DNA from: Corylus avellana
Taxonomy: Eukaryota; Streptophyta; Magnoliopsida; Fagales; Betulaceae
Length of the DNA stretch: 64,000 nucleotides
Assembly: GCF_901000735.1 (NCBI RefSeq)
Contig: NC_081544.1
Coordinates: 22,249,900-22,313,899, forward strand
Direction of reading: 5' to 3'
In this document: piece after piece, positions 57,901 to 64,000 of the stretch
How positions within the stretch are numbered: the stretch's first letter is position 1
Layout: every line of letters starts with the position of its first letter
Made by a program: the position numbers and the translations under genes
Notes under the pieces: generated by a model
Told to the model about the DNA's origin: nothing
Database searches by the model: none
What the model saw: only the letters and a program-made list of their open reading frames with translations

Positions 57901-59819
57901 ATTAAATATATTTTTTTTCAACATTAAGTTCTTTGTGTATTCTTTCCCCCCCATCCTTTTGTGCAGGAATTATTGGCTATTCAACAGCAAGGACCAAGAG
58001 CTATTGGCTTTTTTGGGACACGGAATATGGGTTTCATGCATCAAGAACTTATTGAGATTCTTAGCTATGCTATGGTTATAACTGTAAGATGCTATAATTT
58101 GAATTCAGTGTATCTTGTATGTAGAATTTTGGGTACACGTTGAGCACATCAGATGTTTATATATTGTATGTTCTTGATTTGCTGCATAACTTCCTTGCAG
58201 AAAAATCACATTTTTACATCAGGAGCATCTGGAACTAATGCAGCTGTTATCAGAGGTGCTTTAAGAGCTGAGAAACCAGAGCTGCTTACAGTGATTTTGC
58301 CTCAAAGTTTGAAAAAGCAATCTCCTGAGAGCCAGGAGTTATTGTCAAAAGTAAGAGTTTGGTTATGTATGTGTATTATGTTCATCCTTCATCTAGCCTC
58401 AAGCATGTATTATAGTTTACTATAAAATGGTTTTATGTGTACGCCATGAAAATAGACTGATAGACATGATAATATATTTTTGACTTTCTGATTTGAAGTG
58501 TTTCCAACAATAACTGTAGAATTTGACACTCAAGTGTTTTGTAGAGAGAGAAAAAAGTGTTACAGTTTGTGATAATTTTTGTGGGATTTGCAGGTGAAGA
58601 ATGTTATAGAAAAGCCTCACAATGATCATCTACCTCTGCTAGAAGCCAGCAGGTTTGCATTAGCTCTTTTTTTTCTTCTTCTTTCTTTCTCCAACTACTC
58701 GTATAATAATCAAGCTAGGACTGAATCTCAACTTATTGATGACCTCTTGACTTGGTTGTTGCAATTTTAATTCTTCCTGTGAACTGAGATTGCCACAGTT
58801 TCATGTTGTTAAATATCAATATTTAGTAGGTGGCTGACATTGAACACCTGTTGACCAAAAGGCTGAAATTGCTCGTTGCCTACTGGACAGGCCGAGGCCT
58901 ACAAGGGGAAGTCGGCTTCCCTCTAGAAATGTAGGGGCTAAATTTGTACTCTTTCTGAAGAATTTCTCTCCAAGGAAATTGTTGCAGTTGGTCCAAAAAT
59001 GCTGTTTTATCAAACCTAAACTCACTGGTTTAAGGCATCTCAGCCAATAGGTTGAACTGCCAATGTGACAGCTTACTTTACTCTTGACCATTGCTCTGTT
59101 CACCATGTTGGTGAGCTCAAGTTTTTGGACCAATCTCGACTAAGCAAAATGTTTGAGTTTTACTTTTCTAGGTGACTGAGCATGAGCAATTATTATGAGC
59201 TTGACAAGCAGACATAAAGTCGTTTACCTGCCAAATGTGCTAAAGCAAAAATCACTTTTGAGAATTGATAATGAAAAGCTTAAAAGGCTTCCTACATTCG
59301 TCATTCCAAGGAGGATGCTAATGCATTACTCCTTGCAATGTGGTGATCTGTTTTCATTGTTTTTAACCCCGGTTTTATTCCATCTTTCAGTCTTATGGAT
59401 GGAAGATGGTTACAGTAATGTTCTTAGACTCGCCCTCCCTGAGTTTCAATGTCAGAGGAAATGCATTAAAATGCAGGCTCGAGTTCAACTTGCATTGTCT
59501 AGGCTAGCAAATAACCTCTCTTATAAGCTGATAAGTTCTTAACATAACCTGAGCTGAATTTTACAATAATGGGTGCAACTATTGTGCAAGGTTTAAGTAA
59601 GGCAGGCAGCCAAATCTTTTACGAATTTCATCTATGGTTGGTGACAGGAATTTATAGCTTTCAATTTCATGGTGAAACTGCAGGCTCTGCAATATGGATA
59701 TCATATCACATGTACAACAAGTCATTTGCTTCGCATTCCATGATAGTAGGTTGCTTATGGAAACTTGTCAAGAGGCGAAAAATATGCGGAAGATTGTGAC
59801 TCTCTTCTACTTGGACTAG
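54970..59819 (+). CDS. Predicted plastid protein with DprA/LOG-like Rossmann core, 304 aa
   Basis: Exons: 54970-55227, 56581-56775, 57967-58083, 58201-58350, 58594-58652, 59684-59819. Phases close to 304 codons plus TAG. Residues 1-80 are Ser/Thr/Pro-rich, with few acidic residues and many basic ones, as in a chloroplast transit peptide. The mature part has AIGFFGTRNMGFMHQEL at 163-179 and ITKNHIFTSGASGTNAAVIR ending at 208, then GALRAEKPELLTVILPQS. This order (G-TR, then SG-S-G-NAA-RGAL) resembles the nucleotide-binding Rossmann fold of bacterial DprA and LOG-type proteins. Later ICFAFHDSRLLMETCQEAKN is conserved in appearance. I recall Arabidopsis At2g43945/At3g59870 as homologues of unknown function. 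Function is not assigned. Confidence 0.88.
57478..57810 (+). pseudogene. NEF1-like gene fragment in intron 2 of the Rossmann-protein gene
   Basis: An open stretch (SFSTPFSFSYGSPESNLNPS, SPSSFAYYTRIAMALVPC, VAILLDIGGT) followed, after a frameshift near 57712, by VSYILDSLGFKPNTFFSI resembles from memory the N-terminal membrane region of NO EXINE FORMATION 1, a plant membrane protein. There are no visible introns, so it could be a processed or transposon-carried fragment. It is on the strand of the host gene but far from the exons. Confidence in the NEF1 name is moderate; that it is a broken foreign gene piece is firmer. Confidence 0.6.
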
Positions 59820-60619
59820 AGCAAATGGTTCATTTGTCTATACATTGTTTGCGAAAGAGAAGTTTCGTCTTTTTGTTTTGTAAACTAGGAGATGGAATGA
59901 GACACATCATTGTTTTTCTTTGTAGATTATAACACTGAGAAAGGGGGGCCAATTTTCCCTGTTTTCTTTTGAAGGAAAGAGGTTATTTGTTATTGGTTTT
60001 CTTATAAATAGGAAACAAATTATTACTAATGTACCAAATCCAAATGAATGTTCATGCATGTTGAATACATGCAATACATTTAATTTGTTCAGATTCTTGC
60101 GAAGTTCAAATTGCTAATGCACATAGTTTGAATGAGAATGTAATGAGCTTGGAATGCAGTGTTGGTAATTTACATAATGTGTTTAATTTTGTAGATGCTA
60201 GCTGTAGTACAGTCTACAAGCCAACATATATATATATATATATATATCATGCAAAGAAAGTGAAAAAGATCCATCATGCTCTTTTTGCACAATGGATCCT
60301 ATAGATTGGGATTGCAAAGTGATTTCATTATTAGAAGGGCAACTAACTACAAGCTGGCATTTATATTTTATCTCTAAACAATAATCTAAATTTCAAAATT
60401 CCTTGAATATTTTGAGTATTAAGTTGGTCTTTGTGTTTTCTCAGAATTGTTTTACTTTGATGATTGATCCTTTTTCCCTTACACCGTCTAGTAGGGTCTA
60501 CCATAATTTCAAAATCCCAAAAATTAAAAAAAATTAAAAAAAAAAACCTAACTACCACACAAAATTTAAAATAAAAAATATAAGAAAAGAAAAAAAGAAA
60601 AGCAATGGATGGTACAAAT
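59820..60619. other. 3' flank of the Rossmann-protein gene
   Basis: AT-rich with a (TA)n run at 60226-60248. No gene is seen. Confidence 0.6.
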
Positions 60620-60802
60620 GAGTAATGCTATAAGCCTATAAGGACTTTTGTCTTCCTTTATCACTTAAAGGTGGTGTGATTTTTAAAATTGTCATTCGAT
60701 CAAAATTTAATTGTGATCAATCACAAATCTAATAGTAATTTTAAGTCGTATCACTTTTGGAGGGATAAACATGAGACAAAACTCCTATTTATAGCAATAC
60801 GC
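60620..60802. mobile_element. 183-bp MITE with 10-bp target duplication
   Basis: The left end GAGTAATGCTATAAGCCTAT and the reverse complement of the right end (GCGTATTGCTATAAATAGGA) are similar, and the arms continue to pair (ACTTTTGTCTxxxTTTATC). TGGTACAAAT flanks both sides (60610-60619, 60803-60812). A 9-10 bp duplication suggests the Mutator superfamily. Confidence 0.85.
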
Positions 60803-62186
60803 TGGTACAAATAATAGTTGACTACACCATTCATAGGGTCACCTTGGTGTGTTTTGCCCTACCAAGGCAAATATGCATAAACCAGAAAGATAAGATAATA
60901 CCAACAAATATAACAAATAAAAACATCAAGCTCATTTGCTCTACAAAAAATTTAGTCAAACTGTTGCCTCCCAAAAGGTCCATGTATATTTGTGGTTAAA
61001 TCAATCTGCGCCTACGTAATATATAATTTATATCCCCAAATTTCTCAATCAGCAGATAATGATTGAAAAGCTGAAGCGGTAAATTATCCTGTTTCAAAGC
61101 ACGAAGATCATCAAGCTGCCTCCTCCCCTTAACTCATCAGATTGATTGCAACTGACATTTTTTCCTCTTTTCTTTTTCCCTGTGGCAAATGATTGCAGCC
61201 AGGAATCAGTACCTACAGAATAGTAAACATGATTATCAATCTCTATCAATCTACGTCATATACGAAATTTATACATTGACAACTATACTACAACCCACTC
61301 TTGATCATCTCCAAGGGAAGGAGCAACTGAGGTTTACTCTTGATGGCTTCTTTCAAAAGGGCTCTGCTTCATCAGTGAATCTCTTGGTAGAGGATATGAA
61401 TTTTTGGAACTGAAGTTTTATTCTTTTCAAGTAATGAACAGAAATTTCTTTACTTGTCCAAATTCAAATGAATCAAGATACCCATTTGTTCTAATAAATA
61501 TACACCATTGTTGTCTATGTCTACTGTCTGATACTGACCTCACAAAAAAAAAGGAAAACAGGTTTTTAGAGTGGTACTATGGTTCTTCTGTTTGTTCATA
61601 TTCCCTGGAAAAGCTTCCTGTGACGACAAAAGGTTCAGGAAAAAAAGAAGGGAATAAAAACCCAAATTTCAGGTGGATCTAGGACTTCTGGCAATAGGTG
61701 AACAATGCAAGGCGTCTTATTTTCTTTTACTTTCTTCTTTTTAGTGCAAGCAAAACCTACTTTAATAATCCCAGGCCAACCAAAAATTACCCCCAGAAAG
61801 ATATATATTCAACAAAACAGGTAAAGATTAAAAAATTGATTAGGAGAACTACAAGCAAGGAAAAAGACAAGTATATAGACCTACAAAAAGTATTGAAAAT
61901 ATTACGAAGTCTGTTGTTATTGGGAACTGTTTAACTAATTGTTCAAACTTGAATAATATGCTAAAATATTGGCTTAAGAAACTATTGGGGGAAACTGGCA
62001 TACTAAACAATGCATGTATCCCACACAATTAGCCATCAAATCCCCCATTCTGATTTATCTAATGGTCATGTATGAATATTGCAATAATTGCAGTAAGAAA
62101 TATATCCAACAGTAGTCGAAAAAAACAGACATGAAAGCAAAATGCTACAGGAACAAACTTCTATATAGCTGTTAAAACTATGAACC
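60803..62186. other. Intergenic, no gene supported
   Basis: Open frames at 61189-61413, 61404-61682 and 61698-61934 show no recognisable domain or splice partners. Part may be 3' UTR of the minus-strand gene ending at 62187. Confidence 0.45.
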
Positions 62187-63127
62187 TTAGCGGTCATCAT
62201 CATCAGAGTAGTTGCCATCGCTATCTGGCTCATATATTTGATATTCTTCATCGCTTGTATTTGCAACACGTGTATCATCAGCACCTGCTTCAGTGGATGG
62301 AAAACTATCAAAGAGCTCCTGCAAATGCGTTCTCGAGATGTTCTCCATGTTTAGATCTATGCACTATATAGGAAATCCAACAGTGTCAGCAGATCTTTAA
62401 AAGCGTTTTCGCTACAGCTGGCATCAGTTTGTCCAAAAACTATTTCTAGACAAGACTGAGCAACTTTATATTCATGGAATTTTTATGAATATGGGACTTC
62501 TACTTGCATCTCCATCGTTTCACTAGAAATGTCTTTCATAGCCATTATTCTTTCAAATAAATACTTTTTAGTTGGATTTTCTTTTTATTTTTGATAAAAA
62601 TAAAAATAAATAAATAAATAAAAAAAGGCATGTGAAACTTTACTGAGGGCTGAATGATTAATTCATAGATCAAAAATAGAGAATTAAAACAAAAAAAAAC
62701 AGAATTGGCATGATATAAGGATACATGATTGTGTCTGCAGAGATATTTCACCGTCCTCTTCAGCCTAGAAACAAGGGAGAATGATTTATACATTTAAAAA
62801 GGGGAAAAAAAAAAAACAAAAGGCAAAGTATAACATAAAAACATCCAGCAAAATGTAAAATCAGAACATAGAGAAGTCAATACCAGATCAAGTGCCTCAT
62901 ATGCATCCAATTCCTCTTCAGCATTGTCAACTTCATCTTCCTCATCATCTTCATCCCTTGTAGTTTCTACATCATTAAATTTAATTAGTACTGTCAAAAT
63001 TACAAAATTGAATCAGCATGCAAATAAAGATTCTCGTAAGGTCTCTCTCTCACACACATCCAAAATTGAAGAGTTACATACCACAGCGGCCACGGTAGCC
63101 AAATAGGAGTTTACAAAATATTACAGC
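62187..63127 (-). CDS. 3' exons of an unrecognised minus-strand gene with acidic C terminus (partial)
   Basis: Four minus-strand exons fit with GT-AG borders and matching phases: 63127-63082, 62966-62884, 62764-62725 and 62356-62187, the last ending in TAA. The reconstructed tail includes RDEDDEEDEVDNAEEELDAY, EALDL, AEEDGEISLQTQS, NISRTHLQELFDSFPSTEAG and YEPDSDGNYSDDDDR. The two middle acidic exons and the final exon are the best supported; the 46-bp exon (CKLLFGYRGRC) is weaker. No domain was recognised. The gene start lies upstream, probably beyond the right edge; no convincing exon was found at 63130-63815. Confidence 0.5.
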
Positions 63128-63815
63128 CTAATTTAAAATGAGTTCTTTGGAAAATTGTATGGCACCTTAATGAATAGTTCATCAACATTTCAGTATAATT
63201 CAGATAAAAGCATAAGTAGATTTGGGGTGAGGAATAATAGAGAAGAGAATGGCAGTGGAAAGGGTTGAAGTAATGCATACTATAAAAGAAGCATATATAG
63301 TCTATGTTGAATAACAAAGAAAGCATCGGCATACAACCAAGCTTTTAATACAAAGATTATATGCAGATAGAAGTATGGGATAGCCGGCCATCATTTCCTT
63401 CAATTACAGAAGTGAGCTGTGATTTTCCTTAAACAAAAAATATTTTAAAGATAATTAGTAGAAACATTTTTCATACTAAAAGTAGAAATTTAAACAATTC
63501 TCATGATGTTAACAAGATTTCTCCACATTTTACAAAGAATAGGATGGAACTAAATAAAATAAGATCTACCGCTAGATATCTTCCCTTCAGATGTCAGATC
63601 AACATGATTATTGATTTGTTATTGGAGCTCACTGATTTGAAGCACCTCTTCAGGAAATTGTGATAATACAGGGAGTGGAGCGATGCAAGAGAATATCAGC
63701 AATTTAAAATAGTTTCTCAATTTATCAGGTGATCAAACCTTCTCACTATCATGATTGTGCTATATATTCATCTATCTGACGGAGTTAATAGAAAATCTGT
63801 AATTGAGTTCTAACC

Positions 63816-64000
63816 TTTTTTTGATAAGTAATCGAGATATCATAAAAAGCATAAGGCGCCCTCATGTACACAGGAAGAATACATGAGAAGCCACCTAGCT
63901 AGTAGGGGAAAAAAAATTAAGAAAATCAAAATAACTAATCATCAAATGAGAAACATAAGCAGCTGTCCAAAGATACAAAGTGTTGAAAAAAAGACTTGGT
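63816..64000 (-). mobile_element. LINE 3' end at the right edge, minus orientation
   Basis: Poly-T followed by GATAAGTAATCGAGATATCA, AAAAGCATAAGGCGCCCTCA and TGTACACAGGAAGAATACAT is the reverse complement of the LINE 3' tail seen elsewhere in the window. The element body continues beyond the edge. Confidence 0.65.

Overview
The window is nuclear DNA from a woody-type eudicot plant, probably a rosid tree. The evidence is intron-rich genes of plant-only families (OEP37, plant LARP6, ITPK4, a plastid-targeted Rossmann protein), GT-AG introns of 80 bp to 3.5 kb, AT-rich intergenic DNA, many TA, CT and AAT microsatellites, and typical plant mobile elements (LINEs, TRIMs, Mutator-like elements, MITEs). 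The species cannot be fixed from the sequence alone.

Layout. 1-54: first codons of a minus-strand gene running off the left edge. 55-6.8 kb: gene-poor DNA with tandem repeats, foldback MITEs and a SINE-like unit. 6.85-8.9 kb: a single-exon minus-strand gene for a Ser-rich plant protein of unknown function. 9.5-17.6 kb: a transposon nest, in which a decayed LINE is split by a 5.14-kb Mutator-like element (MULE) with long terminal inverted repeats and a 9-bp target duplication. The MULE holds a broken FAR1-type transposase gene followed by a two-exon fragment resembling the C terminus of the decapping scaffold VARICOSE/EDC4. 19.1-23.3 kb: nucleoside hydrolase (URH1 type, 9 exons), with a stray copy of its exon 2/intron 2 upstream. 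24.1-37.0 kb: ITPK4-type inositol phosphate kinase (13 exons), whose introns carry a TRIM, a LINE ORF1-only element and several very short LINE tails. 39.0-46.2 kb: La-related protein 6 (10 exons). 47.9 kb: tRNA-Ile(AAU). 48.2-53.4 kb: chloroplast outer envelope protein OEP37 (6 exons). 55.0-59.8 kb: a predicted plastid protein with a DprA/LOG-like Rossmann core (6 exons), with a NEF1-like gene fragment in one intron. 62.2-63.1 kb: the 3' exons of an unrecognised minus-strand gene with an acidic tail.

From memory, the block ITPK4 - LARP6 - OEP37 - Rossmann protein matches a run of neighbouring Arabidopsis loci around At2g43945-At2g43980, so this looks like conserved microsynteny. The genes are separate housekeeping functions (nucleoside salvage, inositol phosphate metabolism, mRNA binding, plastid envelope transport) rather than one pathway. 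All exon models were built by hand from reading frame, splice dinucleotides and phase; each multi-exon model closes in frame. No wholly new biological system was found. The most unusual items are the transposase-VARICOSE arrangement inside the MULE, the insertions with near-zero cargo but target duplications, and the DprA-like plastid protein.
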